A stretch of DNA of 64,000 nt, taken from NCBI GenBank assembly GCA_963700865.1, contig CAVOZC010000022.1, forward strand, positions 372,001-436,000. Direction: 5' to 3'. Below, one piece after another: positions 18,994 to 28,000 of this stretch (position 1 is the first letter of the stretch; each line of letters begins with the position of its first letter). This DNA comes from CAVOGJ01 sp963700865. GTDB taxonomy: Bacteria; Planctomycetota; Planctomycetia; Pirellulales; Pirellulaceae. The translations under genes and the position numbers were made by a program. The notes beneath the pieces were generated by a model. That model had not been told where the DNA came from, did not search any database, and was given only the letters and a program-made list of their open reading frames with translations.

Positions 18994-19476
18994 ATGCAGA
19001 ACGGTTCCAAGAACGAGGGTACGTTTCAAGATCCGCTCGAGAACTACGACCCCAAGACGTACAGCGACCGAATGGAAGAAGCGATCGCCGAACGCCCCGT
19101 GACCGAGATCGAGCACCAGCCGCACGCCAGTATTCACCCCAACGCCACCGTGCGGGAGGCGGTCGATCGGCTGGCCCATGAGCACGTGGCCTGCCTGCTC
19201 GTGGAGGAAGACGGCAAGCTGGTGGGTGTGTTCACCGACCGGGAGGTGCTCAACAAGGTGGCTCTGGATCCCGGCCAGTTGGAGCGGCCGGTACGGGAGG
19301 TGATGACGGTAAATCCAATCTACGTCTTTGCCCACGATCCAGTCGCCGCGGCACTCTGCGTCATGGCTGCCAATGGCTTTCGACATGTGCCGATCGTCGA
19401 TGCGGACACCCACGTGCTCGGAATCGCCAGCCCCCAACGGGTGACCAACTTCCTGTCGAAGCACGTCGAGCCGTAA
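18994..19476 (+). CDS. CBS-domain pair protein, second gene
   Basis: ATG 18994 has GAAGGAG six bases upstream and lies one base after the preceding stop. The 160-residue product has an N-terminal charged tail of about 45 residues, then two CBS motifs. The first is HPNATVREAVDRLAHEHVACLLVEEDGKLVGVFTDREVL. The second is VREVMTVNPIYVFAHDPVAAALCVMAANGFRHVPIVD. The GVFTDRE and FRHVPIVD signatures are classical. It is probably a soluble nucleotide-sensing module working with the upstream CBS protein. Both genes are close in size but differ clearly in sequence, so any duplication is old. Confidence 0.85.
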   Translation: MQNGSKNEGTFQDPLENYDPKTYSDRMEEAIAERPVTEIEHQPHASIHPNATVREAVDRLAHEHVACLLVEEDGKLVGVFTDREVLNKVALDPGQLERPVREVMTVNPIYVFAHDPVAAALCVMAANGFRHVPIVDADTHVLGIASPQRVTNFLSKHVEP

Positions 19477-19638
19477 GGACTCGCGAAGATACCACGTGGG
19501 CCCCGGCTGCGGTGTGGATCGCCCTCGACCGATCGGCGGAGGCAAGCCCGCAACCGCGTCCAGCACGCGCGCGAGAGTCGGGTGGATGGCGGTTCCAGGA
19601 CTCACGTCAGGCGCTGCGATGGCTCGCTGATCGTCCGT

Positions 19639-21009
19639 TCAGTCGCACGTGGGTGACGCCCCAGACGCGCCGCCCCTTCCACCGCCTGGCGACGATCCGG
19701 CCGACCCTGGACGATCCAGGTCCTTGTGGTAGAGCTGGTTGAGCAGGGTTTGCACGGAGCGGTGCCCCTCGTCCGACTGGGAAATGATGAGGGCCGAACG
19801 ATGGGCAAACGCCTGAATCGAGCCGTCACCGCCCGTATCGCTCCAACATTCAGGAACGGTGGCGTTCCGGATCGCAAACACCAAATCACCACTGTCGGGC
19901 GGGGCGGGCTGCCCCTTTGTTCGAGCGCCGGGCGGCAGCAGCCCGCCCACCGGATAGACGCGCACCGACAACCGCTCCTGGGCACGCTCCGTCGTTGTCA
20001 CCGTCAGCGACTGATGTTCCACGACGGTGTCCAACTCGAGAGGATGGAGCATCAAGCGTAACAGCGAGCCAAGCGAAACGTGATCAAATCTCCCGCTCAC
20101 CGGTGCCTCTCGATCGATTCCTGCTTCGTCCAGTCCACGTCGGTCGAGCCGCAGGGGAAGTTCAAATCGGTCCCGCAGCATGTCGATCGCCTCCGACAAC
20201 GGCATTCCTTCAATTTCGCAGGAAACCGCCGTCGTCAGCCGGTCGGCCAGTTGTGCCGCGAAACGCCGGTCATCGTCGCGGAGAATGGGCATGCCCTCGG
20301 GCAGCGTATCGTGCGGCACCTGGTCCCAACGAGGCAGTCCCCGCAGCAGGTCGAGCAGCCGTCCGATCTGCTCCAGCACCTCCACCGATTGCGAGACCAC
20401 GAGTGTTCCCTCGACCATCGTGGCAGTGCCGCTCCCTCCCATGTCCGCCCAGCGATGCTCGGAAATACTCCCGGTCAACACCCCGATCAATTCATCACCC
20501 GCGCGAGGCTGCCCGGCGCGCGCCGCGTCGGTTGCGGGTTGCGCGACTTGCCCCTTGACCAAGTCTCCCACTGGCCAGCAGCGTGTCACGAGGAGTTGCT
20601 CGGCCTCCTCGCTTGTGGTCAGCCACAGGTAATCCGCTTGAGGTACCGCGACCAAATCAAAATCCCGCAAGATCAGGCAAAGGGCGTTTCGCAGCGACAT
20701 GCCGCGGGCTTGAAAGGAAAACGTCGCCTCCTTATCGATACCGGCCACATCGAGGGCCACTTGATCGAGGTAGGTCGGCAGCGCATGGGTGGACCGGAGG
20801 ATTTCCGCAAGGTCATTCAGCGACACGTCGACCCAATTGAAATCACTGATCTGATCGATTGCCTGGGACACGGTTCGTGTGGAAACGAGCCGGCGGTCGT
20901 CGACCGCCGGTTGCGGCACGCCGGCATTTTGCCCGACGCAGTTGAACGCGACACCGCAGACAAATGAGAAAACCATACCGCCCAGGCATGCCCCGATGTT
21001 GTGTCGCAT
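19639..21009 (-). CDS. Secreted protein with internally duplicated STN/secretin-like domain
   Basis: A 456-residue protein with a signal peptide (IGACLGGMVFSFVCGVAFN). The body is an imperfect tandem duplication of about 185 residues. LPTYLDQVALDVAGIDKEATFSF in the first half matches LPLRLDRRGLDEAGIDREAPVSG in the second. Likewise the SEHRWADMGGSGTA...LVVSQS stretch matches PECWSDTGGDGSI...LIISQS. Each half has the beta-alpha pattern of secretin/TonB short N-terminal (STN) domains plus a trailing beta region. The C terminus is Gly/Ser-rich. No pore domain follows, so it is not itself a secretin. It probably acts in the periplasm; its partner is unknown. It is convergent with the CBS operon. 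Confidence 0.7.
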   Translation of the reverse strand: MRHNIGACLGGMVFSFVCGVAFNCVGQNAGVPQPAVDDRRLVSTRTVSQAIDQISDFNWVDVSLNDLAEILRSTHALPTYLDQVALDVAGIDKEATFSFQARGMSLRNALCLILRDFDLVAVPQADYLWLTTSEEAEQLLVTRCWPVGDLVKGQVAQPATDAARAGQPRAGDELIGVLTGSISEHRWADMGGSGTATMVEGTLVVSQSVEVLEQIGRLLDLLRGLPRWDQVPHDTLPEGMPILRDDDRRFAAQLADRLTTAVSCEIEGMPLSEAIDMLRDRFELPLRLDRRGLDEAGIDREAPVSGRFDHVSLGSLLRLMLHPLELDTVVEHQSLTVTTTERAQERLSVRVYPVGGLLPPGARTKGQPAPPDSGDLVFAIRNATVPECWSDTGGDGSIQAFAHRSALIISQSDEGHRSVQTLLNQLYHKDLDRPGSAGSSPGGGRGGASGASPTCD

Positions 21010-21286
21010 TTATCATTGCTCCGAAGTGTTGCTGATCGATCGAGCCAGCATGGCAAATCGATGGTTCGGGTGGCAAATTTTCTCCTTTTTCTCGGCATTC
21101 GATTCGATTACGCGGCCGCGGACGGTACGGGGAGACGCCTTCGCCATCGCCGTCCGGCGATGGCCCCACCGGGTCACCGCCAACAAAATGCCAACTCTCA
21201 CCAGTGCCACGTGTGCGCCGGTTGTCGACTGGCAAGCGTTTGGTAAGCTAAACCCCGGAATAGGGAACCGGGCCGGGAGTCATGCC

Positions 21287-21667
21287 ATGATTCAGCTTGT
21301 CCTGTTTATCTGGGGCATTTTTATTCTCGTGAAGCACCGTGTGTCGCTCACCAAACGCAAGGTGGTACAAGGTCGAGCCGCCGTGGCCATCGGCACCATT
21401 TTTGTGCTCGTTTTGCCCGTCGGTTTCGTCGTCGGCTTGGTGCTGGGACTTGTCATGGCGGCTCTGCAGGTGCCATCCGATTCGTTTTTCATCTTTGCCG
21501 TCATGGCGGATGGTGCGTTGATCGTTGCGGCCGTCGTGGCGGCCATCATCATCTCGTCTCGCTACGGCGGGCCGGCCGAGGAGCCGGCTGCGTCACTCCC
21601 GGCGGCTGCGGCCCCCTTCGCGCCGCCGGCGGATCCGTCGAATCCGTTTAATCCGCCTCGCGCCTGA
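21287..21667 (+). CDS. Small membrane protein, three predicted helices
   Basis: ATG 21287 is preceded by a CCGGGAG site. The 126-residue product has hydrophobic segments at about residues 2-13, 27-57 and 65-88 with a short basic loop (KHRVSLTKRK) after the first. It ends in an Ala/Pro-rich soluble tail finishing NPFNPPRA. The sequence matches no family I can name. It sits between the divergent secreted protein and the ABC-2 permease gene; the gap to the permease is about 210 bases, so it may be a separate transcript. Confidence 0.65.
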   Translation: MIQLVLFIWGIFILVKHRVSLTKRKVVQGRAAVAIGTIFVLVLPVGFVVGLVLGLVMAALQVPSDSFFIFAVMADGALIVAAVVAAIIISSRYGGPAEEPAASLPAAAAPFAPPADPSNPFNPPRA

Positions 21668-21706
21668 GTGGCGGCCAAGATCGTTCGTCGATTCTTACGT
21701 ATGACA

Positions 21707-21754
21707 GGCTTCCAGCCGATCGACTTCGGCACCACCAGACTGCGGCTGGAAGCC
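21707..21754. repeat. 12-bp perfect inverted repeat with 24-base loop
   Basis: GGCTTCCAGCCG at 21707-21718 pairs with CGGCTGGAAGCC at 21743-21754. A third partial copy, GGCTGGAAGGCTG, follows near 21805. The structure is 39 bases after the small membrane protein gene and may act as a transcript-end hairpin. GGCTGGAAGCC motifs are a common intergenic theme in planctomycetes, so it may also belong to a dispersed repeat. Confidence 0.45.
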
Positions 21755-21880
21755 ACAGCCACGGATGATCTCACCGCGAGTGGGCTTCGCGTCGCACACT
21801 ATTGGCTGGAAGGCTGTCCCGCTTAGAATGGTGTTCTGAGTCGGCCTGAATGCACGTGGGAATAGCAGGGGTCAGCGGGA

Positions 21881-23519
21881 ATGTACCTGTTCGAGAATCC
21901 AGTCCTGCAGCGCGAATTACTGGTCAATCTGCGCACCCACCGCTCGTTCGTGCTGCTGCTTGGCTATCAACTGGTACTGGCCGCGGTTGTCTATTTTGCC
22001 TGGCCGCAGGAATCGCGACTGGAGGCGAACGCCGAGGCGGCTCGACGCCTGGTGGACCTGTTCTTTATCGGGCAGTACATCCTGGCGTCGATGATGGCGC
22101 CCAGCTTTGCTGCCGGCACCATTACCGGCGAGAAAGAGCGAAAGACGTATGAGATGCTGCTGGCGAGCCCGATGAGGCCGGCCGCCATCGTACTCGGCAA
22201 ACTGGTGGCGTCGCTGGCCCACCTGGCGATTCTCATCTTTGCCTCGCTGCCGATCGTGATGCTGTGCCTGCCGCTGGGTGGCGTATCGTTGTACGAGGTG
22301 CTCGCCGCCTATCTGGGCCTGACCTTGTCGGTCGTTACGTTTGGCATGATCAGCGTGGCCTGCAGCAGTTATTTTCAACGCACGGCGGCGTCCCTCGTCG
22401 CGTCGTACCTGCTCATTCTGCCTTTGGTCTTATTGGGGGTGCTGGCTTGGCGAGCGTTCGAGGCCTCCGGCCAGCTGCGATTGCTGTTGACCGTCACGGT
22501 GTTGCCCGGTATCGCGGCGGCGATCTGCCTTGCGCTCTTCGCCAAGACCACATCCCGCTTGCTCCATCCTCCGGATGTCGGCAGCGAGGGAAAGGACGTC
22601 GTCGATTTGGAAAAAGAGGCCCAGCAGGTGATCGGACTGGTCATCCAGCGGGACCAATTCCCCGACCGACTGTTCGCACCCCCAAACGAGTCGATCTACT
22701 GGCCGACGACTCAAACCCGGTGTACGACAAAGAAGTCCACAGCGAGATCTTCAGCCAGGGAACTCTGATGCTGCGGCTGGTCATCCAGGTCAGCATGTTT
22801 CTGGCGATCCCGATCATGGCCGTCTGTCTGTTCATGATGCCGGCTTACGCGCCTTGGTACATTTCCTACGTGATTGTCTTCAATATGCTGGTGGGTCCGG
22901 TGTTTTCGGCGGGCAGTATCACGAGCGAGCGGGAGCGGCAGACGCTCGATCTGTTACTGACCACGACCATCACCCCTTGGCAAATCTTGTGGGGCAAGTT
23001 GGTGGCGGGGCTACGGGTATCCAGTGTGCTGACGTTATTTCTGATTTGGCCGGTCGTCCTGGCCTGCTTGATGGTCACGACCTATTGGAAAAATTTTCCC
23101 TCCGTCGGGGCGTACTTGCTGATCATCCTGCTGACCTGCGCCACCACGGCGGTGATGGCCCTGTTCGCCTCGGTCATCTTCCGCAAAACGTCGATCAGCC
23201 TGATGACCACCTATCTGCTGCTGATGACCGTATTTTGCGGTCCGCTGGCGGTCGATTTCTTCGCGCAGACGTTTTTCCCCAAACCCGGGCCAGCGATGTG
23301 ACCCAGGTGTTGGGTGTGGTCAGCCCGTTTGCGGCCGCCTTTTCCGTACCGCTGAATGTGGACGAATTTGATGGTGGGTTTGCCACGGATCCCGAAATCG
23401 GCGCCGATCGCACCTGGTGGCTCTTCATCGCCTATACGCTGTTCACGATTTTGATGACGAGCGTCTCGTTGCTGGCCATGGTCTGGCTCTTCAACAAGCG
23501 GTGGCGGGTTTCTCAATAG
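21881..23519 (+). CDS. ABC-2 type transporter permease, split by two frameshifts
   Basis: Three overlapping frames make one permease of about 546 residues after two single-base repairs. The start is ATG 21881 (MYLFENPVLQRELLVNLRTHR). The N-terminal half has about six membrane helices and the permease signature GTITGEKERKTYEMLLASP. A missing base at about 22701-22705 moves into the frame reading DDSNPVYDKEVHSEIFSQG. The second half repeats the signature (GSITSERERQTLDLLLTT). A missing A near 23281 joins FFPKP to RASDVTQVLGVVSPFA, and the protein ends at 23519. The two signatures suggest a fused pair of ABC-2 half permeases. No ATP-binding subunit gene lies beside it, so the exporter must use an ATPase encoded elsewhere. 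Substrate unknown. Confidence 0.75.
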
Positions 23520-23697
23520 CGGCAGCGCGGGGGATGTCTTGGCGAGCGGACTCGCATGAAATTCCCCTCGCCGGCGCCGCGCGCCAAGGCGGCGGTTACG
23601 GACGGGGACCGCGACGACTACCGAAAGGCTGCCACGGCTGGTAAACTCTGGAGAAAGAGGCCTTGATGACAATTCGATTCTCGATCCGGCGGACGGC

Positions 23698-24666
23698 ATG
23701 AGTGCCGACATCTTGCAATTTGACGCGATCCCGGCCAACTGGACTCGCTCGCATTTGTTGGGACTGGAATCCCTGTCCCGAGAAGAAATATTGTTGTTGC
23801 TCGATACGGCCGAACGCTTCAAACAGGCGACCGATGGTTGCCGCAATAAACTGCCGCTTCTGTCCGGTACGACCGTCTGCAATCTCTTCTTCGAGAATTC
23901 GACGCGGACGCGCACCAGCTTTTCACTCGCCGCCAGACGCCTGGGAGCGGATGTCGTCGAGTTCTCCGCGTCGGGCAGCAGCGTTTCTAAGGGCGAAACT
24001 TTCATTGATACGGCGCTGAACATTGAGGCCATGAACGTCGATGTCGTCGTGGTCCGACATCAAACCCCCGGCACGCCGTGGCTGCTCGCCAAGCGGCTGC
24101 ACGCCGCAGTGGTCAATGCGGGAGACGGCCCGCACGAACATCCGACGCAAGGCTTGCTGGATATTCTCACCATTCGCCAGCATCGGGGCGACATCGAGGG
24201 CCTCACGGTCGCCCTGGTGGGTGACATCGCTCACAGCCGCACGGCTCGCTCCAACATCTGGGGGCTGAAGAAACTGGGGGCTCACGTCATTGTATGTGGA
24301 CCATCCACGCTTGTTTCCCGCCGCTGGGAAGAGCTGGGGATTGAGGTGGCCCATGATCTCGACGAAATCCTGCCGCGTTGCGATGTCCTTAATTTGTTGC
24401 GGATTCAATTCGAGCGACAAGCGACGCGACCCTTTCCCTCCGTCCACGAGTATGCGTTGTTGTATGGCATGAATGGAGCGCGGATGCGGCGGGCGAAGAA
24501 CGATATCCTGATCACCGCGCCGGGCCCCATCAATCGGGGCGTCGAGATCACGCCCGAAGTCGCGGACGGGCCCCATTCCGTCATTCTCCATCAGGTCACG
24601 AATGGGTTGGCCGTGCGGATGGCGGTCCTGTGGCTGGTGGCTGGAAGCAACGGATGCCTGCCATGA
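23698..24666 (+). CDS. pyrB: Aspartate carbamoyltransferase catalytic chain
   Basis: This 322-residue protein catalyses carbamoyl phosphate plus aspartate to carbamoyl aspartate, the committed step of pyrimidine synthesis. Family motifs seen are the carbamoyl-phosphate loop STRTRTSF, a SVSKGET loop, RHQTPGTPWLLA, HEHPTQGLLD, LLRIQFERQ and PGPINRGVEI. In the last motif the usual His before PGP is Ala (ITAPGP), a small oddity. The length fits the family. The stop overlaps the ATG of the dihydroorotase-like gene (ATGA at 24663-24666), so the two are coupled. No Shine-Dalgarno is clear before 23698. No pyrI-like regulatory chain is present nearby. Confidence 0.93.
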   Translation: MSADILQFDAIPANWTRSHLLGLESLSREEILLLLDTAERFKQATDGCRNKLPLLSGTTVCNLFFENSTRTRTSFSLAARRLGADVVEFSASGSSVSKGETFIDTALNIEAMNVDVVVVRHQTPGTPWLLAKRLHAAVVNAGDGPHEHPTQGLLDILTIRQHRGDIEGLTVALVGDIAHSRTARSNIWGLKKLGAHVIVCGPSTLVSRRWEELGIEVAHDLDEILPRCDVLNLLRIQFERQATRPFPSVHEYALLYGMNGARMRRAKNDILITAPGPINRGVEITPEVADGPHSVILHQVTNGLAVRMAVLWLVAGSNGCLP

Positions 24667-25955
24667 AAACAGTCTACATCTGCAACGGTCGGCTCGTAGA
24701 CCCGTCCCAGAAGATAGACCGCATCGCGAACTTGCGGCTCGCTGACGGCATGATCGCTGGCTTGGACCAGCCGCTCGAAGAGGACTCGATGCGGATCGAC
24801 GCCACGGACCAACTCGTCGTCCCTGGTTTGATCGATCTGAATGTGCAATTGCGTGAACCAGGCTTTGAGGAAGATGAGACGATTGAGACCGGCACCTCCG
24901 CCGCGCTTGCGGGCGGCTTTACGACGATTGCCTGCTTGCCAAATACCGATCCCCCCGTCGACACGGCCGCCAGCGTCGAATTCATTCAGCTGCAGGCGGC
25001 CCGCTCGGACAATTGTCACGTCGTGGTGGTCGCCTGCGTCAGTAAGAACCGGGAGGGGGAGCAACTGGCCGAAATGGGGTCCCTGGCCAGGTCCGGTGCG
25101 GTCGCGTTTTCGGATGCCACGGCACCCATCTACAACGCCGAACTGATGCGGCGGGCACTGCAGTACGCGCAAATGTTTCAGTGCCCCATCATGAGCCACC
25201 CCGAGGTACGGGAACTCAGCCGCGATGGCATCATGCACGAAGGAACCGTGTCGACCGTGCTGGGTCTCGGAGGCATGCCGGCCGAGGCCGAGGATGTGAT
25301 GGTCGGTCGCGACTTGCGGCTGGCGGAGGCCACTGGCGGTCGGATTCACCTGATGAATATTTCGACAGCCGGCAGTGTCGAGCTGATTCGACGAGCCAAA
25401 TCGCGGGGCGTGCAGGTGACTTGCGATGTGACCGCCGCCCATGTCTCAGCGACCGATGACATGCTTCGCAGCTTCGATTCGGATTGCAAACTCAATCCAC
25501 CCCTGAGATCCCACGAGCATGTGGCGGCCTGCATCGAGGGGCTGATCGACGGAACGATTGACGCCATCTCAAGCGGACACGCGCCGTGTGCCGCGGAAAA
25601 GAAAATGTGCGAACTCGACCAGGCACCGTTTGGCATGTCGGCGCTGGAAACGGTAGTCGGTCTGGTTACCAAGTCCCTTGTCGAGCCAGGACATCTTACC
25701 TGGCCGATGGTGATCGAGAAGCTCAGCCAGAATCCGGCCCGCATTCTGGGGCTGGAACGCAAGGGGACTCTCGCCATGGGCGCCGATGCGGACGTGACGA
25801 TCATCGATCCGCAGCGAGAATGGCGGGTGAATCCGAGCGAATTTCTCTCCAAGTCGTCGAACACGCCGTTCGACGGACACCTGCTCCGCGGACGCGCCGT
25901 CGGAACCGTGGTCGGCGGCGTCCCGAAGGGCCTGGCGTTCGCCGCGACGTCTTGA
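24663..25955 (+). CDS. Dihydroorotase homologue lacking metal ligands (pseudo-DHOase)
   Basis: A 430-residue amidohydrolase of the PyrC type (type I) by overall sequence (VPGLID..VQLREPG, GGFTTIACLPNT, NPPLRSHEH). The residues needed for catalysis are replaced. The HxH motif is Asn60-Val-Gln62, the His of the 'HVST' motif is Asn232 (MNIST), and the Asp of 'DHAP' is Gly305 (SSGHAP). Only His179 of the core ligands remains. It should therefore not bind the metal centre normally. Inactive dihydroorotase partners (pDHO, PyrC'/PyrX) are known to form dodecamers with aspartate carbamoyltransferase in some bacteria. The four-base overlap with pyrB fits that role. An active dihydroorotase should be encoded elsewhere in the genome. 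Confidence 0.85.
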   Translation: MKTVYICNGRLVDPSQKIDRIANLRLADGMIAGLDQPLEEDSMRIDATDQLVVPGLIDLNVQLREPGFEEDETIETGTSAALAGGFTTIACLPNTDPPVDTAASVEFIQLQAARSDNCHVVVVACVSKNREGEQLAEMGSLARSGAVAFSDATAPIYNAELMRRALQYAQMFQCPIMSHPEVRELSRDGIMHEGTVSTVLGLGGMPAEAEDVMVGRDLRLAEATGGRIHLMNISTAGSVELIRRAKSRGVQVTCDVTAAHVSATDDMLRSFDSDCKLNPPLRSHEHVAACIEGLIDGTIDAISSGHAPCAAEKKMCELDQAPFGMSALETVVGLVTKSLVEPGHLTWPMVIEKLSQNPARILGLERKGTLAMGADADVTIIDPQREWRVNPSEFLSKSSNTPFDGHLLRGRAVGTVVGGVPKGLAFAATS

Positions 25956-25998
25956 CGGGAACGGACTTGCTCGCGGACGCGCTCGACGAGGCAGCACA

Positions 25999-26679
25999 AT
26001 GCCCATTCTGATCGATGGCTACAACCTGCTGAACGCCGCGAACATCGTGGCCATCGGGCCAGGCCCCTATTCGCTGGAAAAGTCACGACGGTCGCTGCTG
26101 CATTTTCTGATGTCCGTCAGCAGCGGGGAGGAGCAGGCCACGATGACCGTCGTATTTGACGGTCGCGAAGCGCCCCCGGGACTCGACAAGGAACAGACGT
26201 ATGGCTCGATCCGCGTGTTGTTTTCCGCGATCGGAACCGAAGCCGATGACCTGATCGAAGATCTGCTACCAACGTACTCGGCTCCGCGATCCCTGACCGT
26301 TGTCTCCAGCGACCACCGCGTGCAGCGGGCCGCTCGCCGCGTGCAGGCGACGGCCATCGACAGCGATGCCTGGGTGCGCGAACGGCTGACTCGACGAGCC
26401 CAGCGGTCGCTCGACGATCTGCCCGACCACCGCACTCGGCCGATGGATCTGTCGAAAGAAGAAATCGCCGCCTGGATCGCCGAGTTCGAGCAGCTGCCGC
26501 CACTGCCGGCCGATGACCCGTCAGCTCGTCCCCACGCCGAAACGGATGAAGGGCCCTTGGAATCGATGGAGCCGAAGGCACCAACGCCCTTGGAAAAGGC
26601 CGAGGAAGAGCGGTGGAAGACAGGGGACAAGACGTACAATCCATTTCCCGAGGGCTATGGCGAAGATCTGCTGGAATGA
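25999..26679 (+). CDS. NYN-domain (YacP-like) ribonuclease family protein
   Basis: The 226-residue protein starts with MPILIDGYNLLNA, the hallmark beta-strand and first acidic residue of NYN/PIN-like YacP (Rae1) proteins. Further acidic residues follow in TVVFDGRE, TEADDLIEDLL and VVSSDHRVQRAAR, as the fold requires. YacP relatives are ribosome-associated endoribonucleases in Bacillus. The residues after about 150 form a charged, Pro/Glu-rich tail not found in short members. GAGG lies seven bases before the ATG, and the gene starts 43 bases after the dihydroorotase-like gene. Confidence 0.8.
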   Translation: MPILIDGYNLLNAANIVAIGPGPYSLEKSRRSLLHFLMSVSSGEEQATMTVVFDGREAPPGLDKEQTYGSIRVLFSAIGTEADDLIEDLLPTYSAPRSLTVVSSDHRVQRAARRVQATAIDSDAWVRERLTRRAQRSLDDLPDHRTRPMDLSKEEIAAWIAEFEQLPPLPADDPSARPHAETDEGPLESMEPKAPTPLEKAEEERWKTGDKTYNPFPEGYGEDLLE

Positions 26680-27065
26680 AAGGTCCAAGCCTTCGACTGG
26701 GAGATGACGGCAGCAATCGGGGCTCTCTGTGAGCTCGTTGTGCTCTGTGGCAACAACCAACCATGATCAACAGGTAGCATCGATTCGATCCTAGGGACCA
26801 GCCACCGAGGGCACGGAGGACACCGAACGACCATCTTGGCCGAGTTGGATAACGAACGTCATGTGGGCAGCGAAGCAGTTCCATCTCTGAGATGGTATTC
26901 ATCATCTTGACGCCTCAGCGTTCGCAACGACGCCCCGTCTTGCGGATGGCGGATACTCGCGGGACGTACCGTTTTGTTACCATAGGAAGCGGCTAGTTAA
27001 ACTGATGCGAGCCACTCGAACGTTTTTTCCGAAGTCGATTTCCATAGAACACATAGGGAAGCCCC
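26680..27065. other. Intergenic region with 'ACACCGAG/CTCTGTG' type repeat fragments
   Basis: No gene is supported in this 386-base gap. Around 26726-26750 there is GTGAGCTCGTTGTGCTCTGTG, and at 26801-26833 a CCACCGAGGGCACGGAGGACACCGA stretch. Both resemble modules of the dispersed intergenic repeat seen at 51.5 and 58.7 kb. Confidence 0.4.
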
Positions 27066-27746
27066 ATGGACCTGCAAACGCTTTTGAATGACCTGCTGCA
27101 ATCAAGCAAAGATTTGGCGGAGAAGGGCAAGGACCTGGCCGCCGCCCAACTCGACATTCCGCCCGAGGGAGAAGCGCGGGATGCCATGTTGAAAGGGCTG
27201 GGAAAGGGCGCCCTCGCCGGTGGGATCCTCGCGTTGCTGTTAGGCACGCGGGGTGGTCGCCGGCTGACCGGCTCGGCGGTCAAGCTCGGCACGCTCGCGG
27301 CGCTTGGCACCATCGGCTATCAGGCTTATCGAAAATGGCAGGCGGGGCACGGAGAGACCGTCGAGTTGGGCTCGCCCATCAATGAACTCGCGGGGCCGGC
27401 GGCGAATGAACGGAGCCTGGCACTGATCAAGGCGATGATCGCGGCGGCCAAGGCGGACGGCACGATGGATGCCGCGGAAGCGAAGAGCATCCGTCAACAG
27501 ATGGTGGACCTGGGCCTGGACGGTGACCTGTCGAGAATACTCGAGACGGAGATCGCGAAGCCACTCGACGTGCAGGGCGTGGCCCAACTTGCCGACTCGC
27601 CGGCAGCCGCCGTCGAGATGTATCTGGCCTCAACCCTGGTGATCGATCAGGCGAATCCGAGCGAAAAGCAGTATTTGACCAAGCTTGCGGCCGCCTTGGG
27701 ACTGCCGGGCGACGTGGTGGAGGTAGTAGATAGCGAAACCGCCTGA
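27066..27746 (+). CDS. DUF533/YebE-like tellurite-resistance-fold membrane protein
   Basis: A 226-residue protein with a short N-terminal soluble part, a Gly-rich hydrophobic segment (GKGALAGGILALLLGTRGGRR, about residues 44-62) and a second weakly hydrophobic stretch (LGTLAALGTIGYQAY). The C-terminal half (about 115-220) is an all-helical TerB-like domain with ALIKAMIAAAKADGTMDAAEAKSI and LASTLVIDQANPSEKQYL. This layout is that of DUF533 inner-membrane proteins such as E. coli YebE. The molecular function is not established. The gene has its own upstream space on both sides. Confidence 0.8.
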   Translation: MDLQTLLNDLLQSSKDLAEKGKDLAAAQLDIPPEGEARDAMLKGLGKGALAGGILALLLGTRGGRRLTGSAVKLGTLAALGTIGYQAYRKWQAGHGETVELGSPINELAGPAANERSLALIKAMIAAAKADGTMDAAEAKSIRQQMVDLGLDGDLSRILETEIAKPLDVQGVAQLADSPAAAVEMYLASTLVIDQANPSEKQYLTKLAAALGLPGDVVEVVDSETA

Positions 27747-28000
27747 GCGAAAGAAACTCGTGAGGGTGTATCGTTTGCTTGGTGGGATCGGCTTCTCGCG
27801 CATTGTGACCGCTCGGACAACGACCGACGCCCCAAGGGCACGATAAGAGTTTCGCGTCAGCTGGCCGCAAGCGAATCATTCACTCCAAGAAACGCGGCAA
27901 ATCTTCAATTTTTTGCGGCGACTTTGCGCATTTTGTTAGATTCTCCCTACTTGATCCGGGGAACCGAAAGGGACGAGCAATTCGCAAGAGGAACCACATC

